A stretch of DNA of 64,000 nt from Leptolyngbya sp. BL0902 (GCF_016403105.1 NZ_CP046155.1:1488001-1552000); one strand, 5' to 3'; positions 1 to 9,886 are shown, counted from the first letter of the stretch. Translations and numbers: made by a program. Notes: generated from the letters alone by a model not told the origin.

Positions 1-1323
1 CTCGCAGTGGCGGTCGGTTGGGTACTGGGCGGCGAGGGCCTGGGCTTGGGCGGTCACATCCTGGGGCACAAATTCATCCAGGACGATCACCGTGTCGGCC
101 ACATCGAAATAGTCGCCGCTGCCCCCCATCACCAGCACCGTAGAAAGACCGTATTCGGTATAGATCTGGCGTACCTTGTCGATGAAGGGGGTGATCGGCT
201 CCCGGTCTTTGGCAATCAACGCCTGCATCCGGCGGTCGCGAATCATGAAGTTGGTGGCAGAGGTGTCCTCATCCACCAGCAGCACCCTGGCCCCAGCTTC
301 CACCGATTCAATGATGGTTGCCGCCTGGGAGGTGCTGCCGCTGGCGTTGGCGGTGGAAAACTGGCGGGTCGATTGGCCCTGGGGCAAGTGGTTTATAAAG
401 GGCGAAATATCCACCCCAGCAATGCTGCGGCCATCCTCGGCCCGCACCTTCACCGCTGCCCCATCGGTGACCACCTGGTGCCGCCCATCGTCAGGAATGT
501 GGTTGTAAACGCCCGCCTCGATGGCCCGCAGCAGGGTGGATTTTCCGTGGTAGCCGCCGCCCACAATCAGGGTAACGCCCTGGGGAATGCCCAGCCCCGT
601 CACTGCTCCAGCGTGGGGACAGGTCAGCGTCACCCGGAGGGATTCCGGCGACCGGAAGGGCACCGCCCCATCCACCCCAGGCCGCTCATCTACGCCACTC
701 CGTCGAGGCAAAATCGCCCCATCCGCCACAAAAGCCACCAGTGCCCGATCCACCAACTGGGATCGCAGGGCCTCAGCATCCTCGGCACAGGCCAGATGAC
801 GCTGAATCGCCGCCGCATCCAGGGCGTCATAGCGCAGGGTCATATTCACCAACTCTGGCAGCGCCCGACAGAGTAAGTCTGCCGCTTGCTTTCCCGCAAT
901 GCGTCGCCCAAAGGCCGGAAGCCCCACCGTCAGCCGCAGTTCCACCGCCTCTGCCGTCACCTGGGCTGCACTGCGCTCTAGAATCGCCTGACTGGGCCGG
1001 ACGACGCCGATCAACCCGCTCTTGCCCGACCCCGTCGGTTGCGCCCGCCGCTGGGTAGCTTGGTACGCCGCTCGAATCAGAAAATCCGCCAGCGCCACCG
1101 CCCGCCCTGGGGTTTGCCACAGAGTTGCCGGAAATCCTGCCACGGCCTGGGGCACCACCACCCGCACCCGACTAGGGGCCGCAAAGGGATCCCCCTGCAC
1201 ATGGTCGATGTGGAGGGTAAAGTCCGCCAATCGGTAGGCACCCTTGAGGGACTTGTAGGCCCCATAGCCCTGGCCATCCAGGCGATGCAGTTGGTCGTAG
1301 AGGGAATCGCCAGGGATGGACAT
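1..1323 (-). CDS. ABC-class predicted ATPase (ABC_ATPase family), 3' end outside window
   Basis: Reading the minus strand from the ATG at 1323 gives 441 codons that stay open to the window edge, so about the last fifth of the protein is missing if it has the usual length of roughly 560 residues. It has a glycine-rich Walker A-like loop, GGGYHGKST, near residue 255 and a Walker B-like stretch, VLLVDEDTSATNF, near residue 346. Both are typical of the ABC_ATPase (PF09818) family, an uncharacterised soluble ATPase group not fused to a transporter. The function is unknown. It lies 37 bases after the glutathione S-transferase gene on the same strand, so the two may be cotranscribed. Long open frames on the opposite strand here are codon shadows. 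Confidence 0.85.
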   Translation of the reverse strand, partial: MSIPGDSLYDQLHRLDGQGYGAYKSLKGAYRLADFTLHIDHVQGDPFAAPSRVRVVVPQAVAGFPATLWQTPGRAVALADFLIRAAYQATQRRAQPTGSGKSGLIGVVRPSQAILERSAAQVTAEAVELRLTVGLPAFGRRIAGKQAADLLCRALPELVNMTLRYDALDAAAIQRHLACAEDAEALRSQLVDRALVAFVADGAILPRRSGVDERPGVDGAVPFRSPESLRVTLTCPHAGAVTGLGIPQGVTLIVGGGYHGKSTLLRAIEAGVYNHIPDDGRHQVVTDGAAVKVRAEDGRSIAGVDISPFINHLPQGQSTRQFSTANASGSTSQAATIIESVEAGARVLLVDEDTSATNFMIRDRRMQALIAKDREPITPFIDKVRQIYTEYGLSTVLVMGGSGDYFDVADTVIVLDEFVPQDVTAQAQALAAQYPTDRHCE

Positions 1324-1360
1324 GGCCGTTGAAAAGCCCCTTGGGAACTTGGGCGAAGAA

Positions 1361-2563
1361 CTAGGCGGCAAAGGCCAAAGGATTTTGATCGCGGCGGTGG
1401 TTCACGGGGATGGGATCCGGCTGGCCCTCCCCGGCAAGGGCGGCGGTGGCTTCCAGGGCTTGCCGCAGGTGCTTGGCCGCATAGATGGACATATCCCTAG
1501 GGACGCTGATGCGGTCGCGCAGGTAGCGCAGGGCCACGTCACTGCCGGCTGGGGGCTGGCAGCTTTCCCCAGTCATCAGGGTGGTAAGGGCGCAGCGCAG
1601 GGCTTCGTCCATCAGGGTATCGGCGGCGGGGTTGACGCGAATGATGTTAGCCCGATGTTTAAGAACTCGGTGCAGGGCCTCCTGGCGGGAATTATCTGCC
1701 TCGGCATAGCCCACATCGGGCAGGCCAAACCAGGGGCCACGATCCACCCGCTGCTGATTTTGACGAGTTTGGGGCAAATCGTTGCTGTAGCAGCCGCCCA
1801 TTTGGGGGGGCAGGTCGTGGACGTGGGTGTGGAAGTCGCTCTGGGTACCGCGATAGGTGGGGCGGGTTTCCATGGCGTCGCACCAGGCCGCAAAGCGCGG
1901 GTTCACCTCCCGCATGGAGTAGCCCTTGTAGTAGAACAGGCTGGCGTTCATGCGCTCTACATAGGGCGTAAAGACCAAATCCACAGTGCCAAAGTCGTCT
2001 AAAAAGTAGGGGCCGGAGGTACTGGCCAGGGCCGCTTCCACCCGATCCATCACCCCCTGAAACTGCTGCCCCGACCGCTGATCCTCCTGGGCCGACCGGG
2101 ACGGATAGCACAGCCACGCACACCAGGCCCGAAACAGCAGCCGTTCAAGCTGGCGCAGGGGCACCACCGCCCGATCCGTCATGCTGTGAACCAGTGGCCC
2201 AAAGGTGCGCTCTAGGGCCATCAAAATGTCATCGCTCTCGGTAATCATCCGCCCGTCTAGTTCTAGGGCAGGCAGCATCCCAGAGGGCACCTTGCGCTTA
2301 TACCAGGCTTCCTTCTCGCCGTAGCAAAACATGGTGATTTTTTCGACCCGGTAGGGAATTTGCTTTTCCTCGAGCCACAGCCATACCTTTTGGCAATAGG
2401 GACACCAGGCATGGTTATCGCGGTAGAGCGTGACCCGCACCGCCGATTCGGGCTGGCCAAACAGCCGCAGCCGCGATTGGGCATTGGTGGGGCCATGCAC
2501 CGGGTCGATGGCGAAATCCGTCAGCGCCGCGAGGGCGTCCCAACTTAGGGGTTCAACAGCCAT
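1361..2563 (-). CDS. Glutathione S-transferase family protein
   Basis: This 400-residue soluble protein has a thioredoxin-fold N-terminal domain (about residues 45-120) with a glutaredoxin-like CPYC motif at 54-57, followed by a helical GST C-terminal region. The typical SNAIL/TRAIL-type segment appears as [12 protein letters not shown]. At 400 residues it is much longer than the usual 200-230 residue GST, with an N-terminal lead of about 40 residues and a long C-terminal extension. Such long GSTs occur in cyanobacteria and plants. The CPYC pair suggests thiol transfer (omega/glutaredoxin-like) rather than classical serine or tyrosine GST catalysis; that is inference. The start ATG at 2563 is followed directly by conserved-looking sequence. 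Confidence 0.85.
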   Translation of the reverse strand: MAVEPLSWDALAALTDFAIDPVHGPTNAQSRLRLFGQPESAVRVTLYRDNHAWCPYCQKVWLWLEEKQIPYRVEKITMFCYGEKEAWYKRKVPSGMLPALELDGRMITESDDILMALERTFGPLVHSMTDRAVVPLRQLERLLFRAWCAWLCYPSRSAQEDQRSGQQFQGVMDRVEAALASTSGPYFLDDFGTVDLVFTPYVERMNASLFYYKGYSMREVNPRFAAWCDAMETRPTYRGTQSDFHTHVHDLPPQMGGCYSNDLPQTRQNQQRVDRGPWFGLPDVGYAEADNSRQEALHRVLKHRANIIRVNPAADTLMDEALRCALTTLMTGESCQPPAGSDVALRYLRDRISVPRDMSIYAAKHLRQALEATAALAGEGQPDPIPVNHRRDQNPLAFAA

Positions 2564-2713
2564 GGGGATTTAGAAAAAAGCGACAACATCGAAGCCGTAA
2601 CATCCCGATTGGGTAGGGGACTTAGTGATGCAGGACGCAACTGTACAGGGTGCAACGATGCAGGACACACAACGCTCAGTTGGGGCTTCGTCCACGTAAA
2701 GCCGTACACCCAG

Positions 2714-3205
2714 CTAGCGATAGTTCGTAAATTGCAGCGCCACGGGCCACTCTTCCTGCTTCACTAACTGCATAGCCTGTTGTAGGTCGTCCTTGGATTT
2801 GCCGGATACGCGCACCGCATCGCCCTGGATGGAGGCCGTGACTTTCTTCAGGTTGTCGCGAATCAGCTTGGAGACTTGCTTGGCAATGTCTTGGCTCATG
2901 CCCTTTTTGAGGGTAATTTGCTGACGCACCCGGTTGCCGCTGGCGGATTCCACCACGCCATAGTCAAAAATTTTCAGGGACAGATCCCGCTTCGCCGCCT
3001 TTTGATGCATCAGTTCCTTCACCGAATCCAGGCTCATTTGGCTGGCGGTTTCGATGGTGATGGTGTCGTTGCTGAGTTCGATGCTGGTTTTGCTGTCTTT
3101 CAGGTCGTAGCGGCTGGTGACATCGCGACGGGTTTGGTCAAGGGCGTTGACCAGTTCTTGGCGATCAAAATCGCTGACGATGTCAAAGGAAAACGTAGAG
3201 GCCAT
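2714..3205 (-). CDS. yajQ: YajQ family nucleotide-binding protein
   Basis: The protein is 163 residues, the normal length for YajQ. It opens with [18 protein letters not shown] and continues with the family's ...RYDLKDSKT... segment; the C-terminus is ...[11 protein letters not shown]. YajQ proteins have two ferredoxin-like (RRM-type) subdomains. Some members bind cyclic di-GMP and act with transcription regulators, while others bind RNA; which applies here is not visible. The gene stands alone between GST and MAPEG genes. With a diguanylate cyclase at 11.7 kb and a ComFB-like gene at 42.3 kb, it is one of several possible c-di-GMP-related genes in the window. Confidence 0.93.
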   Translation of the reverse strand: MASTFSFDIVSDFDRQELVNALDQTRRDVTSRYDLKDSKTSIELSNDTITIETASQMSLDSVKELMHQKAAKRDLSLKIFDYGVVESASGNRVRQQITLKKGMSQDIAKQVSKLIRDNLKKVTASIQGDAVRVSGKSKDDLQQAMQLVKQEEWPVALQFTNYR

Positions 3206-3340
3206 CGTGGAAGGTCTCCCAAATACACACAGGTTGGATGAAGGGCGTAGGTCAACCGGGCCGATGATTCCGGTCTACGAGACTACTCTATGAGTCCGGT
3301 ACATCAACCCAGGGCATGAATTACGCAAGTCATCACCAGC

Positions 3341-3745
3341 CTACAGGAAGGCGGCGCGACAACTCAAGACGTAGAGGGTGATGGTGCCCAGGTTGGCTAA
3401 GCCAAACATGAGGGAACGCAGGGCCGGGATATTGGCGATGTAGAACATAGGATACAGCGCCCTGGCCACCAGATACACCACTACCGCCCCCAAGGCCACC
3501 GTAGACTCTTGCTGGGTGATGTAGGCCATCAGCGCCGCCGGGGCAAAGAGAATCATGGATTCAAAGGCATTTTCGTGGGCCCAGGTGGCTCGTTGGGCAT
3601 AGGGAGGCAGTTTGGCCAACATGGCGCGGGGGGCCGACTGGTCGTAGCCCACCTTGAGCCGAGCATAGCCCACGGCCAAAAACGGCACATAGACCAAAGC
3701 GGCGGCGAGGGGGATGCTGAGCAGGAGAAAACCGGGCATTGCCAT
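3341..3745 (-). CDS. MAPEG domain membrane protein
   Basis: A 134-residue integral membrane protein with about four hydrophobic segments. The MAPEG family signature is recognisable in the middle (RATWAHENAFESMILFAPA, residues ~50-70), followed by ARALYPMFYIANIP. MAPEG proteins are small trimeric membrane enzymes of glutathione and eicosanoid metabolism; bacterial members are mostly uncharacterised, and some have glutathione transferase or peroxidase activity. The size matches bacterial MAPEG proteins (about 130 residues). It is a single gene on the minus strand, 95 bases upstream of nothing obviously related. Confidence 0.9.
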   Translation of the reverse strand: MAMPGFLLLSIPLAAALVYVPFLAVGYARLKVGYDQSAPRAMLAKLPPYAQRATWAHENAFESMILFAPAALMAYITQQESTVALGAVVVYLVARALYPMFYIANIPALRSLMFGLANLGTITLYVLSCRAAFL

Positions 3746-3824
3746 GACTATTCCCTAATCTCTAATCGACGTAAGACAGCATGATGAAGGGGGCCGTGCC
3801 CACCCTACCGAGCTTTCCGGTTTC

Positions 3825-4328
3825 CTAATCGAAGTAAAACAGCGTCACAATTTTGCGCTGATCTTCGGCGTCTTGGCAGGTGCGCAGCAGGGTGTGGCTG
3901 TCGTGGAAGGCGAAGCAAATCAACTGCTGGCAGCGGGAAATAATTTCCTGGTTGCAGATGGAGCTAGCTTCCCCAAGAGAGAGCACATCGTTGGAGGGGT
4001 TCTCCACCAGGTGCATCACGTCTTCGAGTTGCTCCCGAGACTCGCGGGGCTGGCGCTCCAGGCTTTGGGGCAAAATCACCGTCAGCAGGTTGGGGTCGGC
4101 CTTCATTGCCCCCCGAATGGCCGCTGAGTTGGTGCCCGTTGCGCCGGAGGTAATCACCCGGTTGCCGCCTAGCACCAGGGCGTAGGTCATCAGCTCGATG
4201 AGTTGCTGGTGGGTAATGGGCACATGGCGAGATCCCAGGATGGCCACTCGCTTAGAACCAGACTGTTGAATAGCGGCCAGTTCCTGGAGGAATGTATCGA
4301 CTTTGGAGGCTTCGATGGACTGACTCAA
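3825..4328 (-). CDS. DprA/Smf-like Rossmann-fold protein
   Basis: This 167-residue protein has a nucleotide-binding Rossmann-like core: KRVAILGSRHVP near residue 26, GGNRVITSGATGTNSAAIRGA near 54-75, and a C-terminal CFAFHDSHTLLRTCQDA segment. It looks like the short cyanobacterial proteins annotated as DNA recombination-mediator protein A (DprA/Smf superfamily, related to the lysine-decarboxylase/LOG fold). It lacks the SAM and winged-helix domains of full-length DprA (about 370 residues), so a true DprA role in RecA loading during transformation is not assured. It ends in FYFD at 3825. Confidence 0.75.
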   Translation of the reverse strand: MSQSIEASKVDTFLQELAAIQQSGSKRVAILGSRHVPITHQQLIELMTYALVLGGNRVITSGATGTNSAAIRGAMKADPNLLTVILPQSLERQPRESREQLEDVMHLVENPSNDVLSLGEASSICNQEIISRCQQLICFAFHDSHTLLRTCQDAEDQRKIVTLFYFD

Positions 4329-4507
4329 CGACTACACCAATTAGGAGAAGACGGGCTTCATTGTATCAGACCCCCGTTCTCCCTGGGCAGGCCCAAGGGG
4401 AGTTCCGCAGGGTAAACGCATACTCATGCTGTAGGGGCAGCTGGTGGAGGCCAGATGGTGGGCGCTAGAAGGCATTTCATCGGCCCCCTAGAAGAGGGAC
4501 AGAGAGC

Positions 4508-4705
4508 CTAGGGCTGATTGGCCTGGGCATCCTTCACCGCCGCATAGAACAACAGCCCCACCAAGGGCACACACAGCCCCAGAATGACCGTCGTTGGCCC
4601 CTGGCCCCAGTCGGGGCTACCGGAGGATAGCTCAAAGACCGAGCCCACCGCCGCAATTGCTGCAATACAGGAACCTGCCAAAAACAAACCGCTCTTTGGG
4701 GTCAC
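4508..4705 (-). CDS. Small conserved membrane protein, GTG start
   Basis: I place the start at a GTG (4705) because an AGGAG Shine-Dalgarno sits seven bases upstream. The longer reading back to 4777 adds a Cys/Arg-rich lead that does not look like protein. The 65-residue product has two hydrophobic helices (GLFLAGSCIAAIAAVGSVFEL, split by SSGSPDWG, and TTVILGLCVPLVGLLFYAAV) and a short polar tail. It resembles small hypothetical two-helix proteins widespread in cyanobacteria. The function is unknown. It lies 92 bases downstream of the peptide deformylase gene. Confidence 0.7.
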   Translation of the reverse strand: MTPKSGLFLAGSCIAAIAAVGSVFELSSGSPDWGQGPTTVILGLCVPLVGLLFYAAVKDAQANQP

Positions 4706-4797
4706 AACCGCACTCCTCACAACAAAACTATTGAACCAGCACCGAAGGTCAGCCCCACAGGACGCAGCTTTCCTCACCGTTGCCCAAGCACCCGCCG

Positions 4798-5364
4798 CTA
4801 GGCCTTGACGGGCTGCACGTCCTTAGCAAAAAAGCCGTTTTTCTTCAGTTCTTGGTTTAGGGCTAGGGTGTTGTCCACCCGGTCTACAAACAGCACCCCC
4901 GTCAGGTGATCCATTTCGTGGAGGATGCAGCGGGCCAGCAGATCAGCGGCCTGGATTTTCTGGGGCCGACCGTTTTCGTCTTTAAAAGAGACCTCGATGG
5001 CGGCGGGGCGCACCACATCCAAAAACACGCCGGGAATGCTGAGACAGCCCTCTTGACCCACGGCCAGTTCCTTAGAAACGCGGACGATAGTAGGGTTGAC
5101 CAGCACCAGGGGCGGAGCAGCGACGTTTTCTGGATCCACATCTACCACAATGAGCTGCTTATTGACCGCTACCTGGGGAGCGGCCAGCCCAATACCATCG
5201 GCACTGTACATGGTTTGCAGCATTTCCTTGACCAGCAGACGGATGTCGTCGTCTACCTTAGCAACTCGCTTGGCGGGCTGGCGCAGCACTCGGTCGCCCA
5301 GGGTATGGATATCGAGGGGGGGCTGCTTAACTTTGGTTTTCTCAACGTGGATGGTGGCGGCCAT
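4798..5364 (-). CDS. def: Peptide deformylase
   Basis: Removes the formyl group from the N-terminal methionine of nascent proteins at the ribosome. All three catalytic motifs are present in this 188-residue protein: GIGLAAPQ at 57-64, EGCLS at 105-109 (metal ligand Cys107), and HEMDH at 149-153 (metal ligands His149 and His153, catalytic Glu150). The N-terminus has about 15 extra residues compared with E. coli Def, as is common in cyanobacterial type 1B enzymes. The ATG at 5364 is the only reasonable start. A two-helix small protein gene follows 92 bases downstream. Confidence 0.97.
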   Translation of the reverse strand: MAATIHVEKTKVKQPPLDIHTLGDRVLRQPAKRVAKVDDDIRLLVKEMLQTMYSADGIGLAAPQVAVNKQLIVVDVDPENVAAPPLVLVNPTIVRVSKELAVGQEGCLSIPGVFLDVVRPAAIEVSFKDENGRPQKIQAADLLARCILHEMDHLTGVLFVDRVDNTLALNQELKKNGFFAKDVQPVKA

Positions 5365-5448
5365 AGGTTAATTCGGGATTGATGTCCTAGGGGTAGGGTG
5401 TTGTTACCTATCCTAACAACTCAAACTGACGTCGAGATAGCCCCCAAC

Positions 5449-6417
5449 CTACTCTGTTTCCCGGCTGCCCTGCCAACTGGCCAGCATCGTGGTGCCCAAA
5501 ATCAAGCCGCCGCCCAATATCGTTCTCACGGTGGGGATTTCCCCTAGCAGCAGCGCGGCCAAGATAATGCCATAGACGGGCTCCAATCCGCTGATAACGC
5601 TGGCCACCTGGGTTCGCAGCACCGACAGGCTTTCGATAAAGAGCGTGTGGGCTATCGCCGTACACAACACCCCCAACACCAGCAACCACAGCCAGTCTGT
5701 TCTGGTGATCCCAAAGTTAGGCAAAGGATTAACCGCGATCCAGACCAACAGGCTGAGACAGGCAAATAGGTTTTGCTGAAAGGCAATGGTCAGGGCGGAA
5801 TAACGCTGCCGCTGCCCTCGGTTCAGCAGTTGCAGCAGCGCAAAGGACAATCCAGACAGCAGCCCCCACACCGCCCCCAGGGTGACGTCTGAACCGAGGC
5901 GATATTCCGGTACCACTAGCGCTACCCCAAGGACGACCAGAAGCGCCAAGATCCCATCTCGTCTGCGCCAGGGGGTGCCAAAAAACATCGGCTCTAGCAC
6001 CGTGACAAACACCGGAAAGCTGGAAAATGTCAGCAGCCCAATGGCCACCGTCGAAAGCTGAATGCTGCGAAAAAAGCTCACCCAATGGAAGGCCAGCAGC
6101 ACCCCCAGCAGCGCCAACCCTAGCCCATCGCGCTTCCTGTGTGACCAAAGCCGTTGCCGTTGCCAACCCAGACCTAAACCCAGCGCGGCGGCGGCTAACC
6201 CTGTTCGCCCCAAGACGATAGCCGTCGCAGGCCATGCCAATCCCTTGCCAAACAGCCCCGCCAAGCCAAACAAAAATACGGCCCAATGCACCTGCACCAA
6301 GGCTCGACGGCGAGACAATGAGCTGTCTAGACCGTCACACCTTGGACTCCCAGGTTCTCGATCTGCCGATGACTGTCCTTGCTGCGCCACAGCCCCTCCC
6401 TCACCCTTGGATATCAC
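5449..6417 (-). CDS. DMT superfamily (EamA) transporter
   Basis: A 322-residue polytopic inner-membrane protein with about ten hydrophobic helices arranged as two EamA repeats. The start of the first repeat is visible at VHWAVFLFGLAGLFGKG (residues ~42-60), and GLEPVYGIILAALLLGE near the C-terminus is the classic second-repeat motif. DMT/EamA proteins export or take up metabolites such as amino acids; the substrate cannot be read from sequence. An N-terminal cytoplasmic lead of about 40 residues is unusual and may mean translation starts at a later codon. The gene is on the same strand as the initiator tRNA but is separated from it by a hairpin terminator. Confidence 0.88.
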   Translation of the reverse strand: MISKGEGGAVAQQGQSSADREPGSPRCDGLDSSLSRRRALVQVHWAVFLFGLAGLFGKGLAWPATAIVLGRTGLAAAALGLGLGWQRQRLWSHRKRDGLGLALLGVLLAFHWVSFFRSIQLSTVAIGLLTFSSFPVFVTVLEPMFFGTPWRRRDGILALLVVLGVALVVPEYRLGSDVTLGAVWGLLSGLSFALLQLLNRGQRQRYSALTIAFQQNLFACLSLLVWIAVNPLPNFGITRTDWLWLLVLGVLCTAIAHTLFIESLSVLRTQVASVISGLEPVYGIILAALLLGEIPTVRTILGGGLILGTTMLASWQGSRETE

Positions 6418-6524
6418 AGCGCCAAGCTCAATGTAGAACAGCCCGATGGGCTAGGGCTAGGGTAGGCAGGCCGAGTGAACGGTCGCCGTGGGTTGGAAGA
6501 TAGACCTAAAAAATCCCATAGATC

Positions 6525-6560
6525 TAAAAAAGCCCTCAGATTTCTCTGAAGGCTTTTTTA
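6525..6560. terminator. Bidirectional intrinsic terminator downstream of tRNA-fMet
   Basis: AGCCCTCAGA and TCTGAAGGCT form a near-perfect stem with a very short loop, flanked by A-runs on the left and T-runs on the right. It can therefore act on either strand. On the minus strand it follows the tRNA gene directly, so it most likely ends the tRNA transcript. Confidence 0.8.
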
Positions 6561-6565
6561 CTATT

Positions 6566-6642
<77 letters not shown>

Positions 6643-6686
6643 TCGGCTTATTCAATATAGCAAGAAATGTTCGCGGTTGACCAGTT

Positions 6687-6706
6687 TTTTGAAAAATTTT
6701 TCAAAA
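6687..6706. repeat. Perfect 20-bp A/T palindrome upstream of the initiator tRNA
   Basis: TTTTGAAAAATTTTTCAAAA is a perfect inverted repeat without a loop. It lies between the stop of the TIGR02450 gene and the initiator tRNA, about 45 bases upstream of the tRNA start on the minus strand. A TATATT hexamer lies between it and the tRNA. It could be an upstream promoter element, a protein-binding site, or part of the 3' end of the preceding gene. Confidence 0.6.
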
Positions 6707-6717
6707 TAGCAGGTTCC

Positions 6718-6954
6718 TTAGGAGGATCGGGAGGCTAGGGGCTGCCATCCAGGCTGCCAGAGGTCGCGGTTTTTCAACTGTTTGGCGTTGATCCACAGCC
6801 GCACCGAGGGGTCGCAGGAGGCCACCAGTTCCGCAAACACCCAGCCCCCGTCTTCTTTACGGTTAGCCACTTGGAAATGCCGCCAGCCCTCGGTGGTGTG
6901 GCGGGCCGTCCATTTGGAGCCCAACAGGTGGGGAAATTTTTGCTTACGGGCCAT
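6718..6954 (-). CDS. TIGR02450-type small tryptophan-rich protein
   Basis: A 78-residue basic protein starting MARKQKFPHLLGSKWTA, with GWRHFQV, GGWVFAELVASCDP and LWINAKQLK further on. This pattern matches the small Trp-rich conserved hypothetical family TIGR02450 found in cyanobacteria and proteobacteria. The function is unknown. I choose the ATG at 6954 rather than the longer frame to 7209, because the extra 85 residues are Pro/Ser-rich and read through what looks like intergenic sequence. It sits downstream of pstB, about 180 bases away, and upstream of the initiator tRNA. Confidence 0.8.
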   Translation of the reverse strand: MARKQKFPHLLGSKWTARHTTEGWRHFQVANRKEDGGWVFAELVASCDPSVRLWINAKQLKNRDLWQPGWQPLASRSS

Positions 6955-7132
6955 CGGGAAAATTAAAAATTGAGCCGGGTTGGGTAGAAGCTGAGCTGGC
7001 GGTGGGTCGCTAAGGGAGAAACCGAGGGGCGGCGACCGACAAAAAAGCCCCTGCTGCCTAGTCGATCCTAAAGGAACGCGGCAACGGGGGCAACGGATTG
7101 TGTTGAAGGAGGAACAGGACAAGATTAGGCGT

Positions 7133-7954
7133 TTAACCAAATCGTCCTTGGACGTAGTCGCGGGTGGCGTCTTCGCGGGGGTTGGAGAAGATTTTTTCGG
7201 TGTCGGCATACTCCACCAGGTAGCCCACCTTGCCGCCCGATTCCGTGGCTTCAGCGTTGAAGAAGGCGGTTTTGTCGGAAATTCGCAGGGCTTGCTGCAT
7301 GTTGTGGGTAACGATGACGATGGTGTAGTACTTCTCCAGTTCCCGCATCAGTTCCTCAATTTTGAGGGTGGAGATGGGGTCGAGGGCAGAGCAGGGTTCG
7401 TCCATCAAAATCACTTCCGGCTCGATGGCGATGGCGCGGGCAATGCACAGGCGCTGCTGTTGGCCCCCGGAGAGGGAGAGGCCGCTTTCCTTGAGCTTGT
7501 CCTTCACTTCGTCCCAGAGGGCGGCAGATTTGAGGGAGCGTTCCACCAGGTCGTCGTAGTCGCCCCGATAGCCGTTAATACGGGCGGCAAAGGTGATGTT
7601 TTCGTAGATGGATTTGGGGAAGGGGTTGGGCTTTTGGAACACCATGCCAATGCGGCGGCGCACGTTCACCGGGTCAACGCCGGGGCCGTAGAGGTCGCTG
7701 CCGTGCATGGTGATTTTGCCCTCTACCCGCGCCCCTGGGATTAGATCGTTGGTGCGGTTGAAGCATCGCAGTAGGGTACTTTTACCGCAGCCAGAAGGGC
7801 CGATGAAGGCGGTGATTTCGTTTTTGAAGATATCCAGGCTGACATCCCGCACGGCCAGGGACGCCCCGTAGTAGACGTTGACGTTTTTGGCCCGCAGGGT
7901 GGCCTCCTCTAGGGAGGTCTCTAGCCCTGGCTGGCCTGTGGATTCTGACATCAT
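7133..7954 (-). CDS. pstB: Phosphate ABC transporter ATP-binding protein PstB
   Basis: The ATPase of the high-affinity phosphate importer, bound to the cytoplasmic face of PstC/PstA. It has Walker [10 protein letters not shown], the Q-loop region [16 protein letters not shown], signature LSGGQQQRL, Walker [14 protein letters not shown] and the switch histidine in IVTHNMQQA. The length of about 273 residues is normal for PstB. The listed start is the first ATG of an ATGATG pair; a TTG three codons earlier is also possible. It is the last gene of pstS-C-A-B and begins 64 bases after pstA. Confidence 0.97.
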   Translation of the reverse strand: MMSESTGQPGLETSLEEATLRAKNVNVYYGASLAVRDVSLDIFKNEITAFIGPSGCGKSTLLRCFNRTNDLIPGARVEGKITMHGSDLYGPGVDPVNVRRRIGMVFQKPNPFPKSIYENITFAARINGYRGDYDDLVERSLKSAALWDEVKDKLKESGLSLSGGQQQRLCIARAIAIEPEVILMDEPCSALDPISTLKIEELMRELEKYYTIVIVTHNMQQALRISDKTAFFNAEATESGGKVGYLVEYADTEKIFSNPREDATRDYVQGRFG

Positions 7955-8018
7955 GGCGACCAATTCTCTCAGGCGTCTTGGATGGTTAGAAGTTGGGGAT
8001 TCTCGCAGGGGAGGGGCC

Positions 8019-8951
8019 TTACTTTTGGAAGCGGTTTCGCAGGTAAATGGCGAGGGAATTCATCATTAGCAAAATCACCATTAGCACGATAATACCCCCT
8101 GCCGCGAGGGCGTGGAAGGCGGGCTGAGGACGCGACACCCAGTTGAAAATTTGGATGGGCAGCACCGTAAAGGGGCTTTGCAACCCGCGCAGGGAAAGCT
8201 CTGGCAGGAAGGGAATGTAGGTCAATGCGCCGATGGTGATCAGCGGTGCAGTTTCGCCAATGGCGCGAGACAGAGCCAAAATTACCCCGGTTAAAATGCC
8301 GGGAAAAGCGAGGGGCAAAATGTGGGCACGTACCACCTGCCAACGGGTAGCCCCTAGGGCATAGCCCGCCTGCCGCAAACTGTTGGGGATAGCCCGCAGG
8401 GATTCGCGGGTGGCGATGATCACAATGGGCAGCACCAGCAGAGACAAGGTGAGTGCACCGGATAGAACACTGCGCCCCTGGGTGATGGGGAACATAATTC
8501 GCACAAACACCTGGAGGCCGAGCAGACCATAGATAATAGATGGCACCCCTGCCAGATTGGAGATATTGATCTCAATTACCTTGGCAAACCAGCTATCGGA
8601 GACAAATTCTTCGAGGAAGATGCCCGCCCCAACCCCAATGGGGAAGGTAAACAGCGCCACCAGCACCATCACCCAAATGGTGCCTACCAGGGCCGACACC
8701 AGCCCTGCATCGGCGGGGCGTCGGGAGGGAAAACTGGTGAGGAAGCTCCAGCTAAGGACGGGGAGCCCATCGATCAGCACATCGATTAGCAAAATGGCTA
8801 ACACTGACAGGGAGAAGATCACCGCTCCCAGGGAGAGATACTTGATAATTTGGTCAATCAGCTTGCGGCGGCTCAGGGCGCTCAGGGCAGAAGCCTGGTC
8901 GATGTCCCAGCCCTTGTCCATCTTGCTGGGTTGAGGCGACAGTGAGGTCAT
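8019..8951 (-). CDS. pstA: Phosphate ABC transporter permease PstA
   Basis: A 310-residue inner-membrane permease with about six helices and the permease cytoplasmic loop, visible as [25 protein letters not shown] (split here: [10 protein letters not shown] then ALPFPG-like coupling region), which docks on PstB. Together with PstC it forms the phosphate channel. The N-terminus has a roughly 35-residue cytoplasmic lead before the first helix. Its ATG overlaps the stop codon of pstC by one base (TAATG), showing translational coupling of the two permease subunits. Confidence 0.96.
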   Translation of the reverse strand: MTSLSPQPSKMDKGWDIDQASALSALSRRKLIDQIIKYLSLGAVIFSLSVLAILLIDVLIDGLPVLSWSFLTSFPSRRPADAGLVSALVGTIWVMVLVALFTFPIGVGAGIFLEEFVSDSWFAKVIEINISNLAGVPSIIYGLLGLQVFVRIMFPITQGRSVLSGALTLSLLVLPIVIIATRESLRAIPNSLRQAGYALGATRWQVVRAHILPLAFPGILTGVILALSRAIGETAPLITIGALTYIPFLPELSLRGLQSPFTVLPIQIFNWVSRPQPAFHALAAGGIIVLMVILLMMNSLAIYLRNRFQK

Positions 8952-9886
8952 TACTCGTAGGTCTCCCGAAACTTACGCACGTACCAGAAGCTGAAGATGT
9001 TGAAGACGAGGGTGACGAGGAACAGCGTCATCCCCACCGCAAAGATAGACTTATAGGCGATAGAACCAGCGGGGGTGTCGCCCAAGCTGACCTGCACAAT
9101 GTAGGCGGTCATGGTCATGATCGGCACGAAGGGGTTGAGGGTGAGGTTGGGGTTTTGCCCCGCCGCCAGGGAGACGATCATGGTTTCCCCCACCGCCCTT
9201 GAAATCGCTAGGATGACCGAGGCCACAATCCCGGAGAGGGCCGCTGGCAGCACCACCCCAAAGATGGTTTCCCGCTTCGTCAAACCCAGGGCGTAGGAAC
9301 CATTGCGCAGGGAGTCCGGCACAGCGTAGATGGCATCCTCACTGAGGGACGCCACCAGCGGCGTGATGGAAACGCCCAGCACAATCCCGGCACTGAGGCC
9401 GTTGAAGCCGGAAAGACCAGGGATAAAAAGCTGCAAAAACGGCGTCACCAACAGCAGGGCAAAGTAGCCAAACACCACCGAAGGCACCCCCGCCAATACC
9501 TCTAGGGCAGGCTTAAGGATGCGGCGTAGTTTCGGAGAAGCGTACTCACTCAGATAAATCGCCGACAGCAGCCCTAGGGGCAGCGCCACGACGATAGCAA
9601 TGATCGAGGTGAGAAAGGTGGCGCTCAGCAGTACAAACACGCCGAACTGAGGATTGGAGAACAGCGGCGTCCACTGGGTATCGGTCAAAAAGCGCCAGAG
9701 CGGCACCGCTCTAAAAAACTCCAGCGCCTCAAACAAAAGCGACAGCACAATGCCGATGGTGGTGGCCACCGAGAGCAGGGCAAAGAGGCCAAACAGCCCC
9801 ACAATAACCCGCTGGCTCCACTTACTCCAGGCTCGGTTGGGCTGCCACAGGTCGGGCTGGCCCGTGGGTGGAAGGTTGGTAGTCAT
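8951..9886 (-). CDS. pstC: Phosphate ABC transporter permease PstC
   Basis: A 311-residue permease with about six membrane helices. It has the PstC-type loop [20 protein letters not shown], the ABC-permease coupling region, and the family phrase [13 protein letters not shown]. It pairs with PstA to form the transmembrane part of the phosphate importer. It starts at 9886 and its stop overlaps the pstA start. A hairpin lies in the 146-base gap between pstS and pstC, which would allow more pstS than pstCAB message. Confidence 0.96.
   Translation of the reverse strand: MTTNLPPTGQPDLWQPNRAWSKWSQRVIVGLFGLFALLSVATTIGIVLSLLFEALEFFRAVPLWRFLTDTQWTPLFSNPQFGVFVLLSATFLTSIIAIVVALPLGLLSAIYLSEYASPKLRRILKPALEVLAGVPSVVFGYFALLLVTPFLQLFIPGLSGFNGLSAGIVLGVSITPLVASLSEDAIYAVPDSLRNGSYALGLTKRETIFGVVLPAALSGIVASVILAISRAVGETMIVSLAAGQNPNLTLNPFVPIMTMTAYIVQVSLGDTPAGSIAYKSIFAVGMTLFLVTLVFNIFSFWYVRKFRETYE

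Noticed and set aside
7-876. 289-codon plus-strand open frame
   Set aside because: It lies antisense to the ABC-class ATPase, whose minus-strand reading gives Walker motifs; the plus-strand product has no family resemblance and is a shadow of GC-rich codons.
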